Source: Rhizobium sp. RU36D
GTDB taxonomy: Bacteria; Pseudomonadota; Alphaproteobacteria; Rhizobiales; Rhizobiaceae
DNA: 64,000 nucleotides
Reading direction: 5' to 3'
NCBI RefSeq assembly: GCF_900176345.1
Contig: NZ_FWXU01000030.1
Location: 1-64,000, forward strand
Both the position numbers and the translations under genes were made by a program. The notes under the pieces are model-generated. The model made no database searches. It worked only from the letters and a program-made list of their open reading frames with translations, and had not been told where the DNA came from. The stretch's first letter is position 1, and every line of letters starts with the position of its first letter. This document shows positions 35,071 through 43,380 of the stretch, piece by piece.

Positions 35071-36375
35071 TTAGATCTTCGCTAATTTCGCCGGGCGTTC
35101 GCCGCCATAGGCCCAGTCGAGCAGTTCGATCGTGTGCAGGATCGGCACCGCTATGCCGGAGCCGATCTGCGTCATGCAGCCGATATTGCCGGTAGCGATC
35201 ACATCAGGCCGTGTCGCTTCGAGATTCTTCACCTTGCGGGCCTTGAGCCTAGCCGAAATCTCCGGCTGCATGATGTTGTAGGTGCCCGCCGATCCGCAGC
35301 AGAGATGACCTTCCGCCGGATCGCGCACGGTGAAGCCGGCATTCTTCAGCAGCAGCTTCGGCTGCATCGTGATCTTCTGGCCATGCTGCATGGAACAGGC
35401 GGAATGGTAGGTCACCGTGAGGTTCTTGCGCTCCTGCGCCGGCAGATCAAGCGTGGCGAGATATTCCGTCACGTCTTTTGCCAAGGTCGAGACACGGGCG
35501 GCCTTTTCTGTGTAGGCGGGGTCGAGCCGCAGCATATGGCCGTAATCCTTGATGGTCGTGCCGCAGCCGGAGGCGGTGATGATGATCGCATCGAGGCCGC
35601 CGGCCTCGATCTCCCGCGTCCAGACATCGACATTGCGGCGGGCGGAGGCCAGCGCCTGCTCTTCCCGGCCCATGTGATGCACCAGCGCGCCGCAGCAGCC
35701 TTCGCCCTGCGGCACCGAGACCTCGACGCCGAGCCGCGTCAGCAGGCGGATGGTGGCGGCATTGATGCCGGGATCGAGCACCGGTTGGGCACAGCCGGTC
35801 AGGATCGCGACACGCCCGCGCCGCGCGGATTGCGGTTCGTGCTTGCCCGGCGCACTGAATTTCGACGGCGCCGGCGTGGCAGCGGGTGCAAGATCCAGCA
35901 TGGCGCCGAACGGCTTCAAGGCCGGAACGCGCTTCATCAGGCCGCTCAGCGGTTTGCCAAGCCGGGCGAGCGACAGCGCCAGCCGGAACCGCTCAGGATA
36001 TGGCAGCACCATGGCCAGGATTTGCCGCGTCAGCCGGTTCATGAACGGCCGCTTGTAGGTCTTCTCGATATGGATGCGGGCGTGGTCGACCAGATGCATG
36101 TAGTCGACGCCGGAGGGGCAGGTGGTCGTGCAGGCGAGGCAGGACAGGCAACGATCGATATGGGTGACGATCTGCTTGTCCGCCGGGCGTCCATTTTCCA
36201 GCATGTCCTTGATCAGATAGATCCGGCCCCTGGGGCTATCGAGCTCGTTGCCAAGGGTGACATAGGTCGGACAGGTCGCAGTGCAGAAGCCGCAATGCAC
36301 GCATTTGCGCAGGATCTGCTCCGCCTCGGCGACGTGGGGATCGGCCAGTTGTTCCAGGGTGAAATTGGTTTGCAT
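35071..36375 (-). CDS. glcF: Glycolate oxidase iron-sulfur subunit GlcF
   Basis: Electron-transfer subunit of membrane-associated glycolate dehydrogenase, which turns glycolate into glyoxylate. The 434 residues carry two [4Fe-4S] ferredoxin motifs, C25-C28-C31-C35 and C76-C79-C82-C86, then two CCG-type domains (GCAQPVLDPG, GEGCCGALVHHMG, then HSACSMQHG and LCCGSAGTYN). It is the last gene of the glc group on the minus strand. The gene immediately upstream is a nuclease-like gene six bases away, not glcE. Confidence 0.96.
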   Translation of the reverse strand: MQTNFTLEQLADPHVAEAEQILRKCVHCGFCTATCPTYVTLGNELDSPRGRIYLIKDMLENGRPADKQIVTHIDRCLSCLACTTTCPSGVDYMHLVDHARIHIEKTYKRPFMNRLTRQILAMVLPYPERFRLALSLARLGKPLSGLMKRVPALKPFGAMLDLAPAATPAPSKFSAPGKHEPQSARRGRVAILTGCAQPVLDPGINAATIRLLTRLGVEVSVPQGEGCCGALVHHMGREEQALASARRNVDVWTREIEAGGLDAIIITASGCGTTIKDYGHMLRLDPAYTEKAARVSTLAKDVTEYLATLDLPAQERKNLTVTYHSACSMQHGQKITMQPKLLLKNAGFTVRDPAEGHLCCGSAGTYNIMQPEISARLKARKVKNLEATRPDVIATGNIGCMTQIGSGIAVPILHTIELLDWAYGGERPAKLAKI

Positions 36376-36381
36376 CCGGGT

Positions 36382-37119
36382 TCAGGCCTCTTCCTGGAAA
36401 CGAAAGGTGATGGAGTAGCTAAACAAGGACAGGCCCGGCACTGCCTTCGCTGCCGAGCGGGTGCGCCGGTCGAATTCGTGTGCCACGATAATGCCGCGCA
36501 GCCGGGCACCCGGCTCTTCGTCCATCAGGTCGCCCATGTAGCCAAGCGTCTGGCCGACAACGCGAGCGTCCGTCTTTCCAGCCTTCAACTCCACCACCAC
36601 AAGATTGCCGGCGGCATCGCGGCACAGAATATCTATGAAGCCGGACAAGACGCCGCGCTCCAAGCCATCATCCACGATGGTCAGGCCCGGCTCCAGCAGC
36701 GCAATGTTCTGTCGCAGTGCCGCTTGCATATCGCGCTCAAGCGACAGGCGTTGTTTATCGCCCGGTTCCTGTTCCGGCAGCATGGGCGCGATGCGGTGAT
36801 CCTCGATCGTCCCCGCGAAGGGGCCGTCCTGGCTCGCCTGTAGAAATCCGACATAACGCACGACGGCGTTTTTATAGGATTGCAGGTTGTTGCGGATATT
36901 GCCGTCAAAAATGAGTTTCGATGGGTTCGGTTTATCAAGCCGCTCATCGGCCGTCGAATAGGTCAGTTCCGAAATCAGAGCTTCATAGCCGCCATTGGCA
37001 ACGATCTCATCGATCGCGCCATAGCTTTGCTCTACTTTGGCAACACGATGAAGCTGCGCCGTTATGGTGTTTTCCTGATAATCGGCATTCTGAAGCCAAG
37101 CCCTGTAATCACTGCGCAT
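36382..37119 (-). CDS. NucS/DUF91-type PD-(D/E)XK nuclease embedded in the glc operon
   Basis: A 245-residue protein. The C-terminal half carries a PD-(D/E)XK core GFIDILCRDAAGNLVVVELKAG with Asp163, Glu177 and Lys179 and a following Gln in VVGQTLGYMGDL, closely matching the NucS/EndoMS catalytic pattern (VDILCRD...VVVEIK...GQ..RYMG). NucS cuts mismatched or branched DNA in archaea and actinobacteria. The N-terminal 95 residues (AWLQNADYQENTITAQL) are helical, unlike NucS, and may bind DNA or partner. It overlaps glcE by 11 bases and precedes glcF by six. The catalytic residues look intact; its task and its reason for being in this operon are unknown. Confidence 0.82.
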   Translation of the reverse strand: MRSDYRAWLQNADYQENTITAQLHRVAKVEQSYGAIDEIVANGGYEALISELTYSTADERLDKPNPSKLIFDGNIRNNLQSYKNAVVRYVGFLQASQDGPFAGTIEDHRIAPMLPEQEPGDKQRLSLERDMQAALRQNIALLEPGLTIVDDGLERGVLSGFIDILCRDAAGNLVVVELKAGKTDARVVGQTLGYMGDLMDEEPGARLRGIIVAHEFDRRTRSAAKAVPGLSLFSYSITFRFQEEA

Positions 37120-38317
37120 TGGAAATTACCATCCGGCCGGGGTTGAAGACGCCGTTCGGATCGAATTTGGCCTTCACCGCCTGCTGCAGCAGGGCGACGG
37201 CCGGTGCCAGAGGTTCGAAGGCCGGCACAGCGCGGCGTAGGCTTTCGGGGGCGCGGACCAGTGTCGCGTGGCCGCCGCCTGTTGCCTTGATGTAGCGGCG
37301 CAGCGTTACATCCTCCGCATCGGCCTCCATGCGCATCCAGACGAGGCCGCCCTGCCAGTCGTAGAAGGCGTCGATGCCCGCTTCCAGCCGGAGCGCCGCC
37401 ACCAGCTTGTGCCCCTCGCTCGGCGCGACCGAAACGCGCCAAAGCGGTCGCACCGTGCCATCGGCATAGGGTTTGACATCCCTGATCTCCCGCCAGAGGG
37501 TGGTCGTCTCGTCGGCATCGAGATGCGCGACGGGGCCTCTGTCGCGCATGGCCGCGGCCAGCTTTTCGGCACGCACGCGAACCGAGGCCTCCAGCCCTTC
37601 AAGCCGCAGCACCGTCGCCGGTCCATCCGGCAGATGGCCTTCAAGGAAGCGGCCACGCACGGATTCCGGCAGATGGGCAGCGCCCGACACCTCGACCGGC
37701 AGGGCCATGGCCGCGGCCATTGCTGCGGCAGCCTCGGCATCATCAAGACCCGAGAGGACGATGGTGGCGGCCGTCTTCGGTCGCGGCAGCACCTTGAAGG
37801 TGATTTCGGTGAGGAATGCGAGCGTGCCGTGGGACCCAGCCAGCACCTTCACCAGGTCAAGGCCGGTGACATTCTTCATCACCCGCCCGCCCGCCTTGAC
37901 GATCTCGCCACGGCCGTTGACGAAGCGCAGGCCGAGCAGATGGTCGCGCGCGGCACCTGAGGTGAAGCGGCGCGGTCCGGAGGCATTGGTCGCGAAGACG
38001 CCGCCGATGGTCGGCTCGCCCTCGGTGCCCATCACAGGGCGATGATCGATCGGCTCGAAGGCCATCATCTGGCCGGTTTCCGCCAGCGCCGCGTCGACAA
38101 CGGCGACCGGCGTGCCCGCCCAGGCGGTCATGACCATTTCCGCCGGGTTATAGGAAGTGATGCCGGAGAGGCCGGTGGAGCTCAGCGTTTCCGAGGCGTC
38201 GACCGGGTTGCCAATCTCGCCACGCGTGTTGCCACCGGAAATTTTCAGCTGTTGGCCACGGGAGGCGAACTCGCGGATGATGTCGGCGGCTTGGGATTCG
38301 GTGGCGGGGGTCAGCAT
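37109..38317 (-). CDS. glcE: Glycolate oxidase FAD-binding subunit GlcE
   Basis: A 402-residue flavoprotein subunit of glycolate dehydrogenase with the FAD_binding_4 fold: LKISGGNTRGEIGN near the start, then TIGGVFATNASGPRRFTSGAARDHLLGL and VKAGGRVMKNVTGLDLVKVLAGSHGTLAFLTE, all typical of GlcE. The last residues read FNPGRMVI. It works with GlcD and GlcF in one complex. It lies downstream of glcD, with a 397-base repeat-filled gap. Confidence 0.95.
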   Translation of the reverse strand: MLTPATESQAADIIREFASRGQQLKISGGNTRGEIGNPVDASETLSSTGLSGITSYNPAEMVMTAWAGTPVAVVDAALAETGQMMAFEPIDHRPVMGTEGEPTIGGVFATNASGPRRFTSGAARDHLLGLRFVNGRGEIVKAGGRVMKNVTGLDLVKVLAGSHGTLAFLTEITFKVLPRPKTAATIVLSGLDDAEAAAAMAAAMALPVEVSGAAHLPESVRGRFLEGHLPDGPATVLRLEGLEASVRVRAEKLAAAMRDRGPVAHLDADETTTLWREIRDVKPYADGTVRPLWRVSVAPSEGHKLVAALRLEAGIDAFYDWQGGLVWMRMEADAEDVTLRRYIKATGGGHATLVRAPESLRRAVPAFEPLAPAVALLQQAVKAKFDPNGVFNPGRMVISNAQ

Positions 38318-38411
38318 GGGGTGGTGCTCCTCGCCCGTGTTTCGGTGAGGGGCGTTGTTGAAGCATTGCTGATCTTCCTGGTGTGGACACCTGCCTCTGC
38401 GTGCACAGCGT

Positions 38412-38695
38412 GGATACCCCCCTCTGGTCTGCCGACCATCTCCCCCTCAAGGGGGGAGATCGGCTGGGCGCACCCGCTCGTTTTCTCGAAACCAGAGACA
38501 AGTGGTGGACGCGTCAAAGCATGAGACCGGACGGAGAGAGGCAACGCCTCGGCAATACGCCAAATATGAAGCGAGCGGCATCGGCTTGCCGATCTCCCTC
38601 CTTGTGGGGGGTGAGGCATGGTCGGCAAAGCCGAGCAATCGATCCAGTGAATCGATTGCAATGCCGAACGCCGGCAGACCGGAGGGGGGTATGCT
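38412..38695 (+). repeat. Composite palindromic repeat, family B copy 2 (284 bp)
   Basis: The left arm (38412-38463) is nearly identical to the left arm of the copy at 11850. On the right, CCGATCTCCCTCCTTGTGGGGGG (near 38589) and GGCAGACCGGAGGGGGGTATGC (ending 38695) are diverged versions of the right arm, separated by about 60 extra bases that include an ATCGATT palindrome. It lies between glcE and glcD and could separate their expression. The flanking 38318-38411 and 38696-38714 hold nothing else I can name. Confidence 0.72.
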
Positions 38696-38714
38696 AGGTG
38701 CCCGCAATAACTCA

Positions 38715-40154
38715 TCACGCCGCCGTCCTCCCCTCCAGCGGAAACACCTTGGACGGGTTCAGTGTCCATTTGGGGTCGAAGGCGGCGCGCACTGCCATTT
38801 GCTGGGCCAGATCAACCTCGGCATATTGATGCCGCATCAGGTCGCGTTTTTCGATGCCGACACCGTGTTCGCCGGTCAGGCAGCCGCCGGCATCGACGCA
38901 GAGCTTGAGGATATCCATGCCGGCGGCTTCGGCGCGGGCGGCGTCCTCGGGGTCGTTGATGTTGTAGAGGATCAGCGGATGCATGTTGCCGTCGCCGGCA
39001 TGGAAGACATTGGCGCAGCGCAGGCCGTAGCGGGCGATGATCTCGGCGGTCTTCTTCAGCACATAGGACAGCTGGCTAAGCGGCACCGTGCCATCCATGC
39101 AGATATAGTCGGCGATGCGGCCCGTCGCGCCGAAGGCGGATTTGCGGCCCTTCCAGATCAGCGCCGCCTCGGTGGCGGACTGGCTTTCGCGCACGGTCTT
39201 CACGCCATGGCGTCGGGCGATCTCGACGATCGAGGCCAGCATGGCCTCCATCTCCGCCTCCGATCCCTCGACCTCGACGATCAGCAGCGCCTCGACATCG
39301 AGCGGATAACCGGCATGTGCGAAGGCCTCGCAGATCTCGATGGCCGGCTTGTCCATGAATTCGATGGCGACGGGCACGATGCCGGCGCCGATGATGTCGG
39401 CCACGCAGGCGCCCGCCTCTTCCGAACTGTCAAAACCGAATAATACGGGCCGCGCACCCTCAGGCTTGGCCAGCAGGCGGACTGTTGCCTCGGTAACCAC
39501 GCCCAATTGGCCTTCCGAGCCGCATACGAGACCGAGCAGATCTAGCCCCTCAGCGTCCAGCGCCTTGCCGCCGATTTCGATGATCGTGCCGTCGACCAGC
39601 ACAAGTTTCACGCCCAGCAGGTTGTTGGTGGTGACGCCGTATTTCAGACAGTGGGCGCCGCCGGAATTCATGCCGATATTGCCGCCAATGGTACAGGCGA
39701 GCTGGGAGCTTGGATCGGGCGCATAGAAAAAGCCATCGGCACCAACAGCATCTGAAATGGACAGGTTCGTCACGCCAGCCTGCACCGTTGCGGTGCGGTT
39801 GGCATAGTCGATGTCGAGAATGCGGGTCATGGCGGAGAGGCCGAGGACCACCGCATCCTCCTGCGGAATGGCGCCGCCTGACAGAGAGGTGCCCGCCCCG
39901 CGCGGCACGACCGGAATGCCGTATTTGTGGCAATATTTGAGGACGGCGGCGACCTGCGCCGTGGTTTCCGGCAGGGCAACCGCCAGGGGCCGGCGGCGAT
40001 AGGCAATGAAGCCATCGGTCTCGAAGGGCACGAGTTCGAACGGTTCATGAACCAACCGCTCCGGCGGCAGAAGCTCTGCCAGATCCTCAACGATCTCGCG
40101 GCGACGCACGAGGATCGCCGCATCCGGCTGCATGAATTCTATCGCGTCTGCCAT
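38715..40154 (-). CDS. glcD: Glycolate oxidase FAD-linked subunit GlcD
   Basis: The catalytic flavoprotein of glycolate dehydrogenase, 479 residues with the ATG at 40154. FAD-binding motifs are VVPRGAGTSLSGGAIP near residue 75 and TIGGNIGMNSGGAHCLKYGVTTNNLLG; the C-terminal FAD-oxidase domain ends CLTGEHGVGIEKRDLM and LNPSKVFP. GGGAGGGG lies four bases before the ATG at 40154, so the longer frame is rejected. It is first in the glc group and divergent from a LysR gene. Confidence 0.96.
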   Translation of the reverse strand: MADAIEFMQPDAAILVRRREIVEDLAELLPPERLVHEPFELVPFETDGFIAYRRRPLAVALPETTAQVAAVLKYCHKYGIPVVPRGAGTSLSGGAIPQEDAVVLGLSAMTRILDIDYANRTATVQAGVTNLSISDAVGADGFFYAPDPSSQLACTIGGNIGMNSGGAHCLKYGVTTNNLLGVKLVLVDGTIIEIGGKALDAEGLDLLGLVCGSEGQLGVVTEATVRLLAKPEGARPVLFGFDSSEEAGACVADIIGAGIVPVAIEFMDKPAIEICEAFAHAGYPLDVEALLIVEVEGSEAEMEAMLASIVEIARRHGVKTVRESQSATEAALIWKGRKSAFGATGRIADYICMDGTVPLSQLSYVLKKTAEIIARYGLRCANVFHAGDGNMHPLILYNINDPEDAARAEAAGMDILKLCVDAGGCLTGEHGVGIEKRDLMRHQYAEVDLAQQMAVRAAFDPKWTLNPSKVFPLEGRTAA

Positions 40155-40264
40155 GATGCCCCTCCCGTCGTTCCGCTCTACCGGAATACACCCAGCCTGC
40201 AATCGCTTCAACTGGTATTAAATGTTTACCACTTTCCCGATGCGATGGCAAATGCTATGGACTT

Positions 40265-41185
40265 ATGACAAAATCGGAAACAATCGGCATGACCAATCTC
40301 GGCGATCTCGAAGTCTTTGTCCGCGTCATCTCGGCGGGCAGCATGTCAACGGCGGCGCGGTCGCTGGGGCTTTCGCCGGCTGTGGTGTCCAAGCGCATCA
40401 AGCGGCTGGAGGAGAGCCTCGGCACGCGCCTGCTGCAAAGAACCACGCGACAGATTTCGCTGACGGAAGCTGGGCAAGGTTATCACGAGCGGGTGCTGGC
40501 CGTCCTGGCCGGACTGGAAGAGGCAGAGGCCTTCGCGTCCGGTCGCTCGTCGGAAGTCAGCGGCACCCTAAAGATCTCCGCGCCGACCTCCTTCGGCCGC
40601 ATGCATATCGCGCCGCATCTCAAGGGCTTCATGGGGGCACATCCGGATCTTGCGGTCCATCTGGTGCTGTCGGACGAGTTTACTGATATTGTCGGCGGTG
40701 GTTATGACCTGGCGATCCGGATTGCGGAATTGACCGATTCCAGCCTCGTTGCCCGGCGGCTCGCCCCGGTGCGCCGTGTGCTCTGCGCATCACCCGACTA
40801 CATCGCTCGCCATGGCCAACCTGACAGCATTGAAGACCTGAAAAACCATGTCTGCCTGCCGGCGCATAATTACGACGCCTGGCGGCTGGAAGGTCCTCAG
40901 GGGCCGCTGACAGTCCGGCCCGATGGCATGCTGATTACCAATTCCAGCGAAGTAATCCGCGAGGCGGTGATCGCGGGGCTCGGGATCGCGCTGCGCTCGA
41001 CCTGGGATATCGGGCCAGAACTGCGCGATGGTCGGCTGGTGCAGGTCTTGCCGCGATACGAGGGATCGAAGAACGTCTCGGTCTCGGCGGTCTATCCTAG
41101 CCGCCAGTTCCTGCCGGCCAAGGTCAGGTTGTTCATCGACTACCTGGCATCGCTTTACGGGCCGGCGCCCTATTGGGATCGATAG
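40265..41185 (+). CDS. LysR-type regulator beside the glc genes
   Basis: A 306-residue LysR protein with the helix-turn-helix LEVFVRVISAGSMSTAARSLGLSPAVVSKRIKRLE, followed by a substrate-binding-like domain (LKISAPTSFGRMHIAPHLKGFM and later ILRSTWDIG-like turn). It lies divergent from glcD with a gap of about 110 bases, so it is the likely regulator of glycolate oxidation. A Met at 40289 is an alternative start. In E. coli the glc regulator is GlcC of the GntR family; a LysR here is a different solution, inferred from position. Confidence 0.87.
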   Translation: MTKSETIGMTNLGDLEVFVRVISAGSMSTAARSLGLSPAVVSKRIKRLEESLGTRLLQRTTRQISLTEAGQGYHERVLAVLAGLEEAEAFASGRSSEVSGTLKISAPTSFGRMHIAPHLKGFMGAHPDLAVHLVLSDEFTDIVGGGYDLAIRIAELTDSSLVARRLAPVRRVLCASPDYIARHGQPDSIEDLKNHVCLPAHNYDAWRLEGPQGPLTVRPDGMLITNSSEVIREAVIAGLGIALRSTWDIGPELRDGRLVQVLPRYEGSKNVSVSAVYPSRQFLPAKVRLFIDYLASLYGPAPYWDR

Positions 41186-41208
41186 GGGCTATGGGGGCTC
41201 AGCGCCAC

Positions 41209-42018
41209 CTAATCCCCCGTCTTGTTGCCCAGATACACCCGCGGCGGGGCGCCGAGCATGCGTTTGAACATGGTGGTGAAGGCGGCAATGCTGTCATAGC
41301 CGAGATCGAGCGCGACAGTGGTGACCGGCTCGCCGGATGCCAGGCGCGGCAGGGCGGCAAACAGGCAGGCCTGCTGGCGCCAGGTGGAGAGGCTGAGGCC
41401 CGTCTCCCGCCGGAAGACGCGGGTGAAGGTGCGCCGGCTCATGGAGAGCTCGCCGGCCCAGCGCTCGATCGGCAGCTCCGCACTTGGCGCGGCCACGAAG
41501 CGCTGGCACAGGGTGGCCAGCCGCTGATCGCTGGGAAATGGCAGAGCCAGCTTGCGTTCCGGCAGTGTTGAGATCACGTCGAGCAGCAGGGGAATGATCA
41601 GTTCCATCCGCCCGGGAACATCATCGGCCGGCTGCGGATCGGCGGAGGCCTCGATCAGCGCACGGGCAAGATCGGTGACGCTGACCGCCGTCACCCGCGA
41701 GGGAAGTTCCGAGCGAGCCCCCGGCGCCACGACGAAGGAAAGCATGGTGACGTCCACCAACATCTCCACGGAATGCTGGACATGCGGCGGTATCCACAAG
41801 GCATGATCGGGCGGCACCATCCACCGCCCCTGCGCCGAGGAGACCATGGCGACGCCATCGCGAGCATAGAGAAGCTGGGCACCCTCATGGGTGTGGACCG
41901 GAATCCGGTGGCCTGCCTGATATCGCTGCGCGCGCGACTCGACCGTGCCACTGACGATCATGCCGGGGCGGTCGTAAACATTGTTGACGACCACGACATT
42001 GCGGACTTTCCCAACCAT
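41209..42018 (-). CDS. AraC-family regulator with cupin sensor
   Basis: A 269-residue regulator. The N-terminal half is a cupin (RIPVHTHEGAQLLYARDGVAMVSSAQGRWMVPPDHALWIPPHVQHSV), the C-terminal half an AraC DNA-binding pair (ERWAGELSMSRRTFTRVFRRETGLSLSTWRQQACL and TVALDLGYDSIAAFTTMFKRMLGAPP). The ATG at 42018 is preferred because the longer frame would run through the intergenic region. It diverges from the Fsr-type exporter, its probable target (compare other AraC regulators that sense a drug and control an adjacent MFS pump). Confidence 0.9.
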   Translation of the reverse strand: MVGKVRNVVVVNNVYDRPGMIVSGTVESRAQRYQAGHRIPVHTHEGAQLLYARDGVAMVSSAQGRWMVPPDHALWIPPHVQHSVEMLVDVTMLSFVVAPGARSELPSRVTAVSVTDLARALIEASADPQPADDVPGRMELIIPLLLDVISTLPERKLALPFPSDQRLATLCQRFVAAPSAELPIERWAGELSMSRRTFTRVFRRETGLSLSTWRQQACLFAALPRLASGEPVTTVALDLGYDSIAAFTTMFKRMLGAPPRVYLGNKTGD

Positions 42019-42116
42019 CGGCTTTGGCCCACTCGCGAAAGAAATGGACCAAAACACGAAAGCGGCAAATTCACAATCGTCATATTTATCGGGGCGTCCA
42101 CCGAGGAGTTGCAGAC

Positions 42117-43334
42117 GTGACCGATAACGCAATGCGCATTGAACCCCAGAAGGCCGAGACAACGGTCTTCGGCATCATCATGGCGATCAGCTTCTGCCAT
42201 ATGCTGAACGACACCATGCAGTCGCTGATCCCGGCACTCTATCCGATGATCAAGGACAGCTATGCGCTTGACTTCACGCAGATCGGACTGCTCGGGCTGG
42301 TGTTCCAGGTCACGGCATCGCTGCTGCAGCCGCTGGTCGGCATCTACACCGACAAGCGGCCCCTGCCCTATTCGCTGGCGGTCGGCATGGCCTGCACGCT
42401 GACCGGCCTGCTGCTGCTCGCCTATGCCCATAGCTACTGGATGCTGCTGGTCGGGGCCGGCACCATCGGCCTGGGCTCTTCGATCTTCCATCCGGAATCC
42501 TCGCGCGTCGCGCGGCTGGCCTCGGGCGGGCGGCATGGCCTGGCACAATCGCTGTTCCAGGTGGGCGGCAATTTCGGCACGGCCATCGGCCCGCTGCTTG
42601 CTGCCTTCATCGTGCTGCCGCGCGGCCAGACGACCGTCGCCTGGTTTTCGGGTATTGCGCTGCTCGGCATGATGATCCTCTGGCGTGTCGGCATCTGGTA
42701 CAGCCAGAACAGGGTTTCGGCGACCAGGCGCGTCAATGCCGGCGCCGTGACGCTGCCGCGCAACCGGGTCATCGCCTCGATCGCGGTGCTGGCCTTGCTT
42801 GTTCTGTCCAAGCATCTCTACATGACCAGCCTGTCCAGCTATTACACCTTCTACATGATCGAGCGCTTTGCCGTGTCCGTGCAGCAGGCGCAGGTGCTGC
42901 TGTTCGTGTTCCTCGGCGCGGTCGCCGTTGGCACTGTCGCGGGCGGGCCGATGTCGGACTGGTTCGGCACCAAGTTCGTGATCTGGTTCTCGATCCTCGG
43001 CGCCCTGCCGTTTACGCTGGCGCTGCCCTATGTCGGCTACGAACTGACCATCGTGCTGACGGTGTTCATCGGCCTGATCCTGGCCTCGGCCTTCTCGGCC
43101 ATCGTGGTGTTCGCGCAGGAACTGGTGCCGGGACGCGTGGGAATGATCGCCGGGCTTTTCTTCGGCTTCGCCTTCGGCGTCGGCGGCATCGGCGCGGCGG
43201 TGCTCGGCGTCGTCGCGGACCACAAGGGCATTACCTATGTCTACAACATCTGCTCCTACCTGCCGCTGCTTGGCCTGCTGACGGTGCTGCTGCCCGACAT
43301 CGGCAAGGGGCGCCGGCACAAGCTGAAGGGTTGA
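42117..43334 (+). CDS. MFS transporter, fosmidomycin-resistance (Fsr) type
   Basis: A 405-residue exporter with twelve hydrophobic segments. It matches the Fsr group in ISFCHMLNDTMQSLIPALYPMIKD near the start and GSSIFHPESSRVARLASGGRHGLAQSLFQVGGN in the middle. Known Fsr proteins export fosmidomycin; the natural substrate is unknown. A GTG at 42117 with GAGGAG eight bases upstream is preferred over the longer frame and over a Met five codons later. Divergent from the AraC regulator. Confidence 0.9.
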   Translation: MTDNAMRIEPQKAETTVFGIIMAISFCHMLNDTMQSLIPALYPMIKDSYALDFTQIGLLGLVFQVTASLLQPLVGIYTDKRPLPYSLAVGMACTLTGLLLLAYAHSYWMLLVGAGTIGLGSSIFHPESSRVARLASGGRHGLAQSLFQVGGNFGTAIGPLLAAFIVLPRGQTTVAWFSGIALLGMMILWRVGIWYSQNRVSATRRVNAGAVTLPRNRVIASIAVLALLVLSKHLYMTSLSSYYTFYMIERFAVSVQQAQVLLFVFLGAVAVGTVAGGPMSDWFGTKFVIWFSILGALPFTLALPYVGYELTIVLTVFIGLILASAFSAIVVFAQELVPGRVGMIAGLFFGFAFGVGGIGAAVLGVVADHKGITYVYNICSYLPLLGLLTVLLPDIGKGRRHKLKG

Positions 43335-43345
43335 CGTCACCAATT

Positions 43346-43370
43346 GCGGCCCGCCCTTACGGCGGGTCGC
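43346..43370. terminator. Hairpin between the convergent MFS and DUF6880-like genes
   Basis: GCGGCCCGCC, loop CTTAC, GGCGGGTCGC: a ten-base stem with one G-T pair, eleven bases past the MFS stop and eleven before the other stop. No T-run, so its strength is uncertain. Confidence 0.5.
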
Positions 43371-43380
43371 ATCGATCGGT

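Noticed and set aside
35134-36843. 569-codon plus-strand frame over glcF and the nuclease gene
   Set aside because: Antisense to two coherent proteins; no recognisable domain.
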